Virus record (IMG/VR): IMGVR_UViG_3300024261_000015
Location: 18,711 to 82,710 of that record
From: a virus
Length of the DNA: 64,000 bases
Strand: one strand, 5' to 3'
The notes beneath the pieces are model-generated. The model saw only the letters and a program-made list of their open reading frames with translations, searched no databases and was not told the DNA's origin. The translations under genes and the position numbers were made by a program. Each line of letters begins with the position of its first letter. Positions within the stretch are counted from its first letter, which is position 1. Positions 39,173 through 46,661 of this stretch are shown in pieces.

Positions 39173-39289
39173 GGTGTTATGTAGGGTGGGACTCCTTTAA
39201 AAAAAAAGGGTCTTAATTCTCAAAAAAAAAATAAAAAGTAATAAATGACTGTGCGGGCTTAACCCCTAAATATTGTAGAGAATAACATT

Positions 39290-40246
39290 ATGCCCGAAGC
39301 CCCCATTGCCCCCACACCCGCGCCCGTAAATAACGCCCTTTCGGGTGGTACCTGGATTTCAGGAACAGGACAAAACCAAGTAAGTGGTGCAGTTTCCGCT
39401 ACATCTGCTTATGCTGAAATTACTCAATGGTTAACCATTGAGTATACTAGGAACCCTGATTGGACTGACCGAGTGCCACAGCCCTCAGTTAGAAATCTAT
39501 CTTACTTTAGCGGTACGGAGCAGGTTAATATAACTAGTACTAGGTTACATTTTAATATCACTGGTCACACTTCCTGTAAAAAAGTATTTCAGGCTTATGG
39601 TACCAGTGCTTTTTACCAACCTCAAAAGTTCTCGGTCTTAGCTAATGAATTCGATAAGGTTGGTATGTCCTACGGGAGTGTTGACGGTTCTGGTAATGCG
39701 TTTGTGTTTGGGCCTCAAGGGTCTGTACAAACTATCCAACCTTATATAAACAGGGTTCCCTGGGTTGACGGTATTCATACCGTGTACTCTTTAACTCAAA
39801 CGGGTACCACTGACGGTATGCGCGAATGGCCCTTTACAATGCCGATTCCAAACCAGTACGCGTGGTTGCCTAGTAATATTTATAGACCTTATCGTGATTA
39901 TGAATCCATCGAGTCAGACATTTACGACAATGTGGACGAAGTCTATAACGGTCCAGGGGGAAGAGATTTAAAAAGGAAATCAATACGAATGGTTGGCAAT
40001 TGTTTCCTTATGGGAGGCGGAGGTTATAACACCTCTTCAGAACCAGGGTATGGCGATAATGTTGTAGGCTTACAACACTTAATTTCGTTTATCGAATCGA
40101 ATTGCGGTATCTTGACGAACTCAGGCAACTCCCAGAGATTTCTTAAGCTTATACCTACCGTCTCTAACGGCCATGGCTGGATTCAGTCTGGGGATTGGAT
40201 TGCTATAAATCCTTACTACAATACTGGGTTTCACGACTACACGTAA
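39290..40246 (+). CDS. Hypothetical, probable virion or structural protein
   Basis: 318 residues; Pro/Ala-rich start (PEAPIAPTPAP), then a long region rich in Gly, Ser, Asn and Tyr with predicted beta strands. No family recognised. The composition is typical of tail-fibre or decoration proteins. The next gene overlaps its stop (TAATG). Confidence 0.5.
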   Translation: MPEAPIAPTPAPVNNALSGGTWISGTGQNQVSGAVSATSAYAEITQWLTIEYTRNPDWTDRVPQPSVRNLSYFSGTEQVNITSTRLHFNITGHTSCKKVFQAYGTSAFYQPQKFSVLANEFDKVGMSYGSVDGSGNAFVFGPQGSVQTIQPYINRVPWVDGIHTVYSLTQTGTTDGMREWPFTMPIPNQYAWLPSNIYRPYRDYESIESDIYDNVDEVYNGPGGRDLKRKSIRMVGNCFLMGGGGYNTSSEPGYGDNVVGLQHLISFIESNCGILTNSGNSQRFLKLIPTVSNGHGWIQSGDWIAINPYYNTGFHDYT

Positions 40247-40464
40247 TGGAGAAAATTTTACTAGAGTACGGGGTATTAGGAGCTTGGGTTATATTCAGTA
40301 TAGTTCGTGAGAGATTCCTTATAAAGAGGATGGACGCTAATGCTTTAAGATTTGACCTTGAGCGTTCTAATTGGAATGAAGAGAGAACTCGGATGGTACG
40401 AATCTTAGACGGTCAATTAAACGGTAAACCCTTTGACAAGTCTCAAATGTACTGGGAAAAGTAA
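40246..40464 (+). CDS. Small membrane protein, possible holin-like
   Basis: 72 residues: an N-terminal membrane helix (ILLEYGVLGAWVIFSIV) and a charged helical tail. The topology is that of class III holins or spanin-like proteins, but that is not proof. Confidence 0.5.
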   Translation: MEKILLEYGVLGAWVIFSIVRERFLIKRMDANALRFDLERSNWNEERTRMVRILDGQLNGKPFDKSQMYWEK

Positions 40465-40471
40465 CCGCTGG

Positions 40472-40783
40472 TTAGCGGCCATCCCTAACTCGTTTCTTAA
40501 ATTCTTCGTACTGCTCATCAACAGTTAGCCTTGTACCATCGGAGAAGGTAACATCTAAGTATTCAGATTTGGGGTTACGCACCCTAGACAGTACTAGAGC
40601 AGGGTCAAAAATAGGTGTAATGCTAATAATTTGGCGCGTATTGATAAGGGTAGTCTCGTACCCTTTACCCTTCTGCTCTGACCACATAGGGATAAACCCA
40701 TCTGGGTTCTGGGAGAAGTTACTAGTGGCGAAGGGAATAACCCCTGCAATGCCACATACTAATGCTAATTCTTTAATATTCAT
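40472..40783 (-). CDS. Hypothetical exported protein
   Basis: 103 residues with a weak signal-like start (IKELALVCGIAGVIPFATS) and a beta-rich remainder ending in a charged helix. TLINTRQIISITPIF and DVTFSDGTRL suggest a small beta-barrel. A Shine-Dalgarno-like GAGTAAC precedes the start. Confidence 0.55.
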   Translation of the reverse strand: MNIKELALVCGIAGVIPFATSNFSQNPDGFIPMWSEQKGKGYETTLINTRQIISITPIFDPALVLSRVRNPKSEYLDVTFSDGTRLTVDEQYEEFKKRVRDGR

Positions 40784-40801
40784 GTTTAGTTACTCGAAAG
40801 T

Positions 40802-41005
40802 CTAGCGCATCCTTACAGGATGTAAGATGCCTAATTGTTCCCCAACATCAGATAGTTGTTGGTAAGTGGCTGCAATCCTCTCGCGCGAAGCTCTGTAAGC
40901 CCCTTCTGAGGCGATGTGAATAAACTTGGTTGCGTGCCCATCCTCTTGGGATTTTAACAGCTTCTCAAGTTTAGCGTGTTTTTCTTTTAGTTGTGTGGTA
41001 TCCAT
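40802..41005 (-). CDS. Small coiled-coil protein
   Basis: 67 residues, helical and charged (LKEKHAKLEKLLKSQ). Ribosome-binding site GGAG lies 7-8 bases before the ATG, unlike the leaderless group. Unknown function. Confidence 0.6.
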   Translation of the reverse strand: MDTTQLKEKHAKLEKLLKSQEDGHATKFIHIASEGAYRASRERIAATYQQLSDVGEQLGILHPVRMR

Positions 41006-41006
41006 T

Positions 41007-41540
41007 TTAGTTACTCCAGAAATTTAATATATATGTCCCACTTAAAGGTGATGACCAACTAAGAGGGTCAATCTCCATAATCAGGTCATTGTTATAGAAC
41101 GCATCATATGGAATCTCTACATCTAAGGCAACTACGGTTCCATTACTTGATGCCCATGTCCCTAGGAGTTGATGTCCTGTGATGATACCTGTGTCATCTA
41201 CTACAGTCTGCCACAGTTTAACTCTTGGGGTGTTGCTTGCGTCTGTCTCTACCGTGAAATTAAATAATGTAGACTCGGCTCCTGTTGCAGGGTTCAAGAA
41301 GAATGCGTAGCAATCAATATCTTCAGCCGAATTATTAAAATCTCCTAGGAGGCTACTTTGGGAGTTTGAATCAGGGAGGACTGTAAGGAACTGTGCTGTC
41401 TTAAGCGTGTTATTGGGCTCCACCTCCGTGTAGTCATATTCAGGGTCAGCAGGAGGGTCGCCAGGGCCGTCTGAAGGGACGCTGGTTCCCCCACATCCTG
41501 TGAGTAAAGCAGCGGTTAATAGTAGCTCAAACTTCATCAT
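41007..41540 (-). CDS. Lipoprotein with a PPC-like beta domain
   Basis: 177 residues. LLLTAALLTGCGG is a signal peptide with lipobox LTGC. The rest is a beta-sandwich with TEVEPNNTLKTAQFL, the start pattern of pre-peptidase C-terminal (PPC) domains, and ends YILNFWSN. A phage lipoprotein placed in the host envelope may block infection by other phages or assist release. Start chosen after GAGGA. Confidence 0.7.
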   Translation of the reverse strand: MMKFELLLTAALLTGCGGTSVPSDGPGDPPADPEYDYTEVEPNNTLKTAQFLTVLPDSNSQSSLLGDFNNSAEDIDCYAFFLNPATGAESTLFNFTVETDASNTPRVKLWQTVVDDTGIITGHQLLGTWASSNGTVVALDVEIPYDAFYNNDLIMEIDPLSWSSPLSGTYILNFWSN

Positions 41541-41751
41541 CTTCCTCAAGTTCAGCCTCAGCCTTCTCAGCCTTCTCAGCCTTCTCAGCCTTCTCAGCCT
41601 CAGCCACCTCCGAGTACAGGGTAGCTCGCTTCTCTATAAACTCAGCCTGTCTAGCCTCTAACCCAGGGGTAATAGCAGCCATCACCTCGTCCATAGTCTT
41701 CTTAACGAGGTCCTCTATCTCATCGTCAGTCATTTTTTTGTTATCTTTCAT
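41527..41751 (-). CDS. Small acidic protein with AEK repeats
   Basis: 74 residues; after a helical N-half it has four AEK units (encoded by a 9-bp tandem repeat at about 41560-41600), then EEDDEV. The repeat is prone to length change. The end overlaps the lipoprotein start. Confidence 0.65.
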   Translation of the reverse strand: MKDNKKMTDDEIEDLVKKTMDEVMAAITPGLEARQAEFIEKRATLYSEVAEAEKAEKAEKAEKAEAELEEDDEV

Positions 41752-41755
41752 AGTA

Positions 41756-42370
41756 TTACTCCCCCTCATTTAGGCTATCGGCCTCTACTAAGGTATTCAA
41801 GTACCATTGCGCCTTTTTCATATCTTCGCTCCTCTTACCTTTATAATTACTCCGAAGAACATACTTCAGAACTGAGCCTTGAAGATAACCTTGGTACTGG
41901 TCTGGGGTTAGCTTTGCAGCAAGAACATCAATAGCTTCCATGTTTCCTTCGGTATAATGTCCTGGGCTATTAACCATATCCTTTTCTACTGTATCATTAT
42001 CATAAGGCCCAGGGTCAGGAGGAATGTAATGGTCTGGGTGATTAACCGCATCAGCGTCAATACTACCTTCAGGGACGAAAGCACTCCTGGGATTAACCCT
42101 TCCCACCTGACGCACAGGGTCGAATTTAGGTACACTCTTTACTTCGTCTGCGGGGAGGGGGGTGTCGAACTTCCACTCCCTCTTCCTAAGAGGAGCCGTA
42201 GTAGGCAAACTCACTTCCTCAGCATCCTTGGACTTAGCCTCAAATGCGGGACCTCCAGGGGGGTGGTCCAAGCCCCTCGCGTAGGGGTGTTCTTCCATAT
42301 AAGCCCTATAAAAAGAGTCTATCTTGGAGTCTAATTTGTTAGAATTGTGGGCGTAATTGTTATCGGTCAT
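41756..42370 (-). CDS. DUF3310-containing protein
   Basis: 204 residues. The C-terminal 70 residues match DUF3310: NSPGHYTEGNMEAIDVL, YLQGSVLKYVLRSNYKGK and MKKAQWYL. A degenerate HPDHY copy precedes it. DUF3310 proteins are common in phage nucleotide-metabolism regions but of unknown activity. The N-terminal 100 residues are low in complexity. Confidence 0.82.
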   Translation of the reverse strand: MTDNNYAHNSNKLDSKIDSFYRAYMEEHPYARGLDHPPGGPAFEAKSKDAEEVSLPTTAPLRKREWKFDTPLPADEVKSVPKFDPVRQVGRVNPRSAFVPEGSIDADAVNHPDHYIPPDPGPYDNDTVEKDMVNSPGHYTEGNMEAIDVLAAKLTPDQYQGYLQGSVLKYVLRSNYKGKRSEDMKKAQWYLNTLVEADSLNEGE

Positions 42371-42451
42371 GTTGTGTTTAGGTAGGGGGGTCGGGGCGTT
42401 TAAGCACCCATCTCTTACACTATAATAGTCAGGGTCCCTAAATATTTTACT

Positions 42452-42790
42452 ATGTATAAATATTATATTGAAGTATTACGCGTGCTTGACGGGGACACTG
42501 TTGACGCAATGGTGGATTTAGGGTTTAAAATATGGACTAAGAAACGTATACGTTTTTCGGGGATAGATGCTCCTGAGACACGTACGAGAAACCTAGAAGA
42601 GAAGGCGCGTGGCATTATCTGCAAAAACCGAGTAATAGAACTTCTTGAAAAGAATGATATGAAGGCAGAGCTAATATGTCACGGTATCGGTAAGTATGGA
42701 CGCGTCTTAGGGGCTCTCCGAGTTAAATCTGAGAGGGATACCATAAACGATATTTTGGTACTTGAAGGCTTAGCTGCTACTTACGAATAA
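42452..42790 (+). CDS. Staphylococcal-nuclease-like (SNase) protein
   Basis: 112 residues: VLDGDTVDAM, RIRFSGIDAPETR, and GKYGRVLGAL provide the SNase fold with the Asp, Arg and Glu catalytic positions. It lacks a signal peptide, so it acts inside the cell, possibly on host DNA or RNA. TATAAT at 42424 and CCTAAATATT upstream may be late promoter elements. Confidence 0.88.
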   Translation: MYKYYIEVLRVLDGDTVDAMVDLGFKIWTKKRIRFSGIDAPETRTRNLEEKARGIICKNRVIELLEKNDMKAELICHGIGKYGRVLGALRVKSERDTINDILVLEGLAATYE

Positions 42791-42840
42791 CTAGTGGTTT
42801 TTATAGGGGAACACCCTATATATTTTTAGGAACGCCTATT

Positions 42841-43083
42841 ATGCCTGCCTCAGAACCAAAATCCACTATCTCGCAGAAAACTCTACTACCCATGAGTCTT
42901 GTCGCTGCTATCTGCGCTGGGGTAATTTGGATTAACTCCACCCTGATTGCAATTGATTTCAAGCTTCAAGCAATCGAACTTGAATTAGAGAAAGAATTCA
43001 CTAAGACTGAGATGGAAAACTGGATTCTCAGGTTTAAGATGGAAAATCCTAGTATAATCATTCCCAAAGTGCTTGATGACTAG
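42841..43083 (+). CDS. Small membrane protein
   Basis: 80 residues: one membrane helix (SLVAAICAGVIWINSTLIAI) then a charged helix. Similar in layout to the protein at 40246. Tail-to-tail overlap of 4 bases with the deaminase gene. Confidence 0.55.
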   Translation: MPASEPKSTISQKTLLPMSLVAAICAGVIWINSTLIAIDFKLQAIELELEKEFTKTEMENWILRFKMENPSIIIPKVLDD

Positions 43084-43508
43084 TCTACGATAAGGTCTTC
43101 ACAGAACTCTACAATTACGTCACACTCTTTTAGAAAATGAACTCCACTCTGGTCGGAGTACTTTTCACCACACACGACGCGTTTAATCCCTGATTGGATA
43201 ATTAGCTTCGCGCATTGAAAGCAGGGGGAGAGTGTGACATATAGTGTGGCGGTGTCACTACTCTGAGTCCCCCGTGCAAGCTTTGTAAGGGCGTTAGATT
43301 CGGCGTGGAGTACCTCTGGGAGTGTTTGGCCGTCTCTCCCTTCGCACCTGTTAGAGAAGCCTTTAGGCGTCCCATTGAATCCATCAGATATAATCTGATT
43401 GTCTTTTACGACTAACGCGCCCACTTGTTTGCGGGTAGCGTGGGAGAGTTTACCCCATCTCCACGCCATGTCCATGTAAGCTAAATCTAAATCTTCTTGG
43501 GTAGCCAT
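43080..43508 (-). CDS. dCMP deaminase
   Basis: 142 residues with the zinc motif HAES (near 68) and PCFQC (near 95), the pattern of deoxycytidylate deaminases. It converts dCMP to dUMP, the substrate of thymidylate synthesis, complementing dUTPase. Starts within the end of the upstream gene. Confidence 0.93.
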   Translation of the reverse strand: MATQEDLDLAYMDMAWRWGKLSHATRKQVGALVVKDNQIISDGFNGTPKGFSNRCEGRDGQTLPEVLHAESNALTKLARGTQSSDTATLYVTLSPCFQCAKLIIQSGIKRVVCGEKYSDQSGVHFLKECDVIVEFCEDLIVD

Positions 43509-44119
43509 TTTTTATATCCAAATACTTTAAAATCTTGATGGTAATAGCTATTTACTCTTTCAATATCTTTTTTAGTATACCATTCCTTTGAGGGTTTAGA
43601 GCTTCCTGAGTTATTCGCATGAGGAAGGGGTATTGAAGGCAAGTTTAACTCTTTTAGTAATGCGTTAAAATCTTCTTTTATCTTTTCGAACCGTAAAATC
43701 TTATCAGGCACAACAACATCTCCACGCTTTACATACTCCACCTGAGGGATTGTGGCATGAAGTGTATTTACAGAGGCACTTATGTCCTCTAGAGAGGTTA
43801 AAAACTCGGAAAATGAAATGTCTTTTAATTCACCACGTTTTTGATGCCATGTAAAAAGGGATAGCACTCTATCGTAAGGATTTCTTACAACAGAAAAGAT
43901 ATAATCAAACTTAGTTACATCTTTAACAGGTATTCGGCATCTTTCTCCTAAACCATGATGTTTTTTTGGGTATTGTCCGTTCCCACAGACTGAGTCTGCT
44001 GAACCTATAACACTTACCAAGTCACTAGTATCGAACGCGATTCCGATTGACGTTCCTGCCGTTTTACAGATATCTATAAATAAAATATCTTTACCAGTTT
44101 CATTTACCTTTAAAATCAT
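43487..44119 (-). CDS. Sulfotransferase-like protein
   Basis: 210 residues. ICKTAGTSIG is the 5'-phosphosulfate loop and FSVVRNPYDRVLSLF the 3'-phosphate-binding motif of PAPS-dependent sulfotransferases (family 2 type). It would move sulfate from PAPS to a sugar or other acceptor. It adds to the list of sugar-modifying enzymes in the window. Confidence 0.85.
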   Translation of the reverse strand: MILKVNETGKDILFIDICKTAGTSIGIAFDTSDLVSVIGSADSVCGNGQYPKKHHGLGERCRIPVKDVTKFDYIFSVVRNPYDRVLSLFTWHQKRGELKDISFSEFLTSLEDISASVNTLHATIPQVEYVKRGDVVVPDKILRFEKIKEDFNALLKELNLPSIPLPHANNSGSSKPSKEWYTKKDIERVNSYYHQDFKVFGYKKWLPKKI

Positions 44120-44141
44120 CTAAATCTTATCGGGTAGCCAT

Positions 44142-44261
44142 TTAACCAATTAGTTTCGCTAAAGCAATAAAACCTGCAAGAGATAAAAGTACAAATACAA
44201 GGGCTTCAAGTATTTTACCTGCTGTCACTTCTTTTTTATTTCTTTTATCTCTAAGTTTCAT
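44142..44261 (-). CDS. Micro membrane protein (39 aa)
   Basis: MKLRDKRNKKEVTAGKILEA followed by a hydrophobic helix. A ribosome-binding site (GAGG) precedes it, and its ATG overlaps the previous stop (ATGA). Confidence 0.62.
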   Translation of the reverse strand: MKLRDKRNKKEVTAGKILEALVFVLLSLAGFIALAKLIG

Positions 44262-44485
44262 AACTTTTCCTCAAATTGGTCCCACGTAGCTAAAGCAAGA
44301 GCTACAACCTGTCTAGATTGGATTGACCCCTCCGACTTACCCGCATAGTTCTCTATATTTAAAAGATACTGTTGTAGTTTGGGGGGTAGAAACCCATCCT
44401 TTACTAGGTCAGGTCGCATTTCCTTTGCAAGGTAAATAATAAAATATTCATGCATTGGAAACTCACTTGTCCCATAGTTTGGCAT
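44258..44485 (-). CDS. Small hypothetical protein
   Basis: 75 residues; helical, LVKDGFLPPKLQQYLLNIENY in the middle. A second start at 44455 would give 65 residues and avoid the overlap with the upstream gene. Confidence 0.6.
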   Translation of the reverse strand: MPNYGTSEFPMHEYFIIYLAKEMRPDLVKDGFLPPKLQQYLLNIENYAGKSEGSIQSRQVVALALATWDQFEEKL

Positions 44486-44834
44486 CTTGACCTAGAAAGA
44501 AATCGTGCGCTCCGAAGCGAGGCTCATTAGCTTTCGTATGCTCATTAGACTCTTGCGAGCGGTAAAACTCCATCATGTCTGGTTCACTTAGCTCACTCAA
44601 TTCCTTTGCAGCCTTACGCTGCTCAGGGGAGAGGTTCCTGTTACCCCGCTGTTTCATGCGCTTCTGTCGCTCAATTTTCATACCTCGCTCCTCCTGGTCC
44701 CAATGGCTTTGATGGGGGGTCATTCGTTTACGCTCACTCTGCCTTCCTTTGTTGAAGGGCTTGGTAAAGCTAAGGACGGCACACGCAATGATTGCGAGCC
44801 ACATAAAGTTCTTCTCTGTCATTAAATTTTTCAT
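44463..44834 (-). CDS. Membrane-anchored basic protein
   Basis: 123 residues: MTEKNFMWLAIIACAVLSF forms a membrane anchor, followed by an Arg/Lys/Gln-rich cytoplasmic-type region. The N-terminal 20 residues match the protein encoded at 44839 (LTEKNLLWAILAVLTVVS), so the two share an ancestral anchor. Confidence 0.62.
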   Translation of the reverse strand: MKNLMTEKNFMWLAIIACAVLSFTKPFNKGRQSERKRMTPHQSHWDQEERGMKIERQKRMKQRGNRNLSPEQRKAAKELSELSEPDMMEFYRSQESNEHTKANEPRFGAHDFFLGQDAKLWDK

Positions 44835-44838
44835 AGTA

Positions 44839-44967
44839 TTATTTTCCTTTTACGGGTATAGGGGCACAAATGCTGTCACAAATATGCTTTACTTGTAGGA
44901 CACTAACGACTGTTAACACAGCCAAAATAGCCCACAAGAGATTTTTCTCTGTTAGATACTTCTTCAT
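44839..44967 (-). CDS. Micro membrane protein (42 aa) with shared anchor
   Basis: MKKYLTEKNLLWAILAVLTV is a membrane anchor like the one in the gene downstream, followed by two cysteines (CDSIC). It ends 4 bases before that gene. Confidence 0.6.
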   Translation of the reverse strand: MKKYLTEKNLLWAILAVLTVVSVLQVKHICDSICAPIPVKGK

Positions 44968-44976
44968 AAGTTTTAA

Positions 44977-45780
44977 TTACTGGTTGGGCCAGTCATCCCA
45001 AGTGTTGATGTCCATAAAAGTTCCATCATCCCACACATTTCCGTTGACCTGAATCCAAGGGTCATAGTCCCATTGAAGAACACCAAAACGAAAATCGGTT
45101 CCAAAAGTATTATCATTGAACCTAATCCTAGTGGGGCTAGGAATGCCCCCAGATGCGTGTTCTGTAATATATACAGTATAGTTACCTCCTTGAAAATGGT
45201 TGCCCCAAATCAAAATCCGCTCAACGGGTGCTAATTGTGTTTGTATTATAATACAGGCATTACTGTTATACCCATTCGCGTCTGCAAAGCTAACAGGCAT
45301 ATCAAAGTGGTTATAAGCAATCATAACATCCGAACCTCCTGTCATTTGCAGTCCGTCAGCATGGGAACCCGAATTCCTGCCAATACGGGCAATATAATTA
45401 CCTATAATTCGACAATGCCCTTTGGTAGAGATTTTAATTGCGTCTGCTCCACACTCCTGAATATCATTACCGATGACTCTAGCGTACTGTACATATACAG
45501 CGGAAGAATTGGAACCTCTAAAGGTACAGTTCTCAACCAACAGATTAGTAGAGCGGGGCTGACTATTAGAATCATAATAGACATTAGAAAGCCCATAAGA
45601 CCCTGCGTTGATAGGAAGCAAGAAGGTACAGTTTCTAACGATAACATCGTGAGCTTTCACAGAGAGTTGACTCGTAAAAGCTTGTCCGTCAATGATAGTA
45701 CCGTCTACGGTAATAACATCAGCGATTGCTGGCGCGGTAGCACCTAGCAGTAAGAGGGTAGTTAAAATAAGTTTCTTCAT
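44977..45780 (-). CDS. Exported parallel beta-helix protein
   Basis: 267 residues: signal peptide MKKLILTTLLLLGATAPAIA, then a right-handed beta-helix (many NCT, NHF, N-x-F turns: VIVRNCTF, VENCTFRG, AYNHFDM) as in pectate lyases and depolymerases. The signal peptide means it is exported by Sec, not built into virions in the cytoplasm. It has a clear ribosome-binding site (GAGGAAA). Confidence 0.82.
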   Translation of the reverse strand: MKKLILTTLLLLGATAPAIADVITVDGTIIDGQAFTSQLSVKAHDVIVRNCTFLLPINAGSYGLSNVYYDSNSQPRSTNLLVENCTFRGSNSSAVYVQYARVIGNDIQECGADAIKISTKGHCRIIGNYIARIGRNSGSHADGLQMTGGSDVMIAYNHFDMPVSFADANGYNSNACIIIQTQLAPVERILIWGNHFQGGNYTVYITEHASGGIPSPTRIRFNDNTFGTDFRFGVLQWDYDPWIQVNGNVWDDGTFMDINTWDDWPNQ

Positions 45781-45790
45781 AGTGTTTTCC

Positions 45791-46612
45791 TCATTGATTG
45801 GGCCAGTCATCCCAAGTGTTGATGTCCCATTGACCGTAATCCATAAGGCTTCCATCAGCCCAACGGTTTCCGTTGACCTGAATCAGGGGGTCGTAGTCCC
45901 AAGAAAAAGGACCAAAGCGGTAATCATCGGTAAAGGTATTGTTATTCACGCGGCACATGGTAGGAGCTTGCCAAGGGGAGCCGTTCTTGTGAGTAAGGAA
46001 GATGGAAAAGTTTCCACCATCAAATAGGTTGCCAAAGATGAAGATGCGTGAGATATCAGCGCTTCCATCATGAATCATGCAACCAGCGTTGCTGCCCCAA
46101 GGACCGCTATCCGCATGACTGATGGGGATGTCGAAGTGATTGTAAGCAATCAAAACATTAGAGCCTCCAACCAGTTGAAGACCATCTGCATGAGAACCAG
46201 GAATTAAACCAAGACGAGCAGTATGATTTCCAATAAAGCGGGAATTGCCTCTAGTACTACATTTCATAGCATCAGAGCCCACATCGGTAATATCATTAAA
46301 CATGACTCTAGCATGGTGGACATAGATTCCAGTAGTTCCACCTCGAACAGTACAGTTCTCAATCAAGAGATTAGTTGAGCGAGGGTTCCCATTGGAGTCA
46401 TAATACACATTGGAGATACCGTACCATCCATCGGAACCATCCCAAGCCATATCAATAGTACAGTTTCGAATAATAACATCGTGAGCTTTCACAGAGAGGG
46501 TACTCGTAAAAGTTTGACCATCAATGATAGTACCGTCTACGGTAATAACATCAGCGAGTGCTGGGGCGGTAGCACCTAGCAGTAAGAACAAGGTTAAAAT
46601 AATTTTATTCAT
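45791..46612 (-). CDS. Exported parallel beta-helix protein, paralogue
   Basis: 273 residues, same layout as the gene downstream: signal peptide (IILTLFLLLGATAPALA), identical VITVDGTIIDGQ start, and the shared end INTWDDWPNQ. The high identity at both ends with divergence in the middle points to tandem duplication followed by change in the binding surface. TATAATATAATATG precedes the ORF. Confidence 0.83.
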   Translation of the reverse strand: MNKIILTLFLLLGATAPALADVITVDGTIIDGQTFTSTLSVKAHDVIIRNCTIDMAWDGSDGWYGISNVYYDSNGNPRSTNLLIENCTVRGGTTGIYVHHARVMFNDITDVGSDAMKCSTRGNSRFIGNHTARLGLIPGSHADGLQLVGGSNVLIAYNHFDIPISHADSGPWGSNAGCMIHDGSADISRIFIFGNLFDGGNFSIFLTHKNGSPWQAPTMCRVNNNTFTDDYRFGPFSWDYDPLIQVNGNRWADGSLMDYGQWDINTWDDWPNQ

Positions 46613-46661
46613 ATTATATTATAGGTAATTTTTCAGGTTTTAATTGAAAAATTACTTAAAA

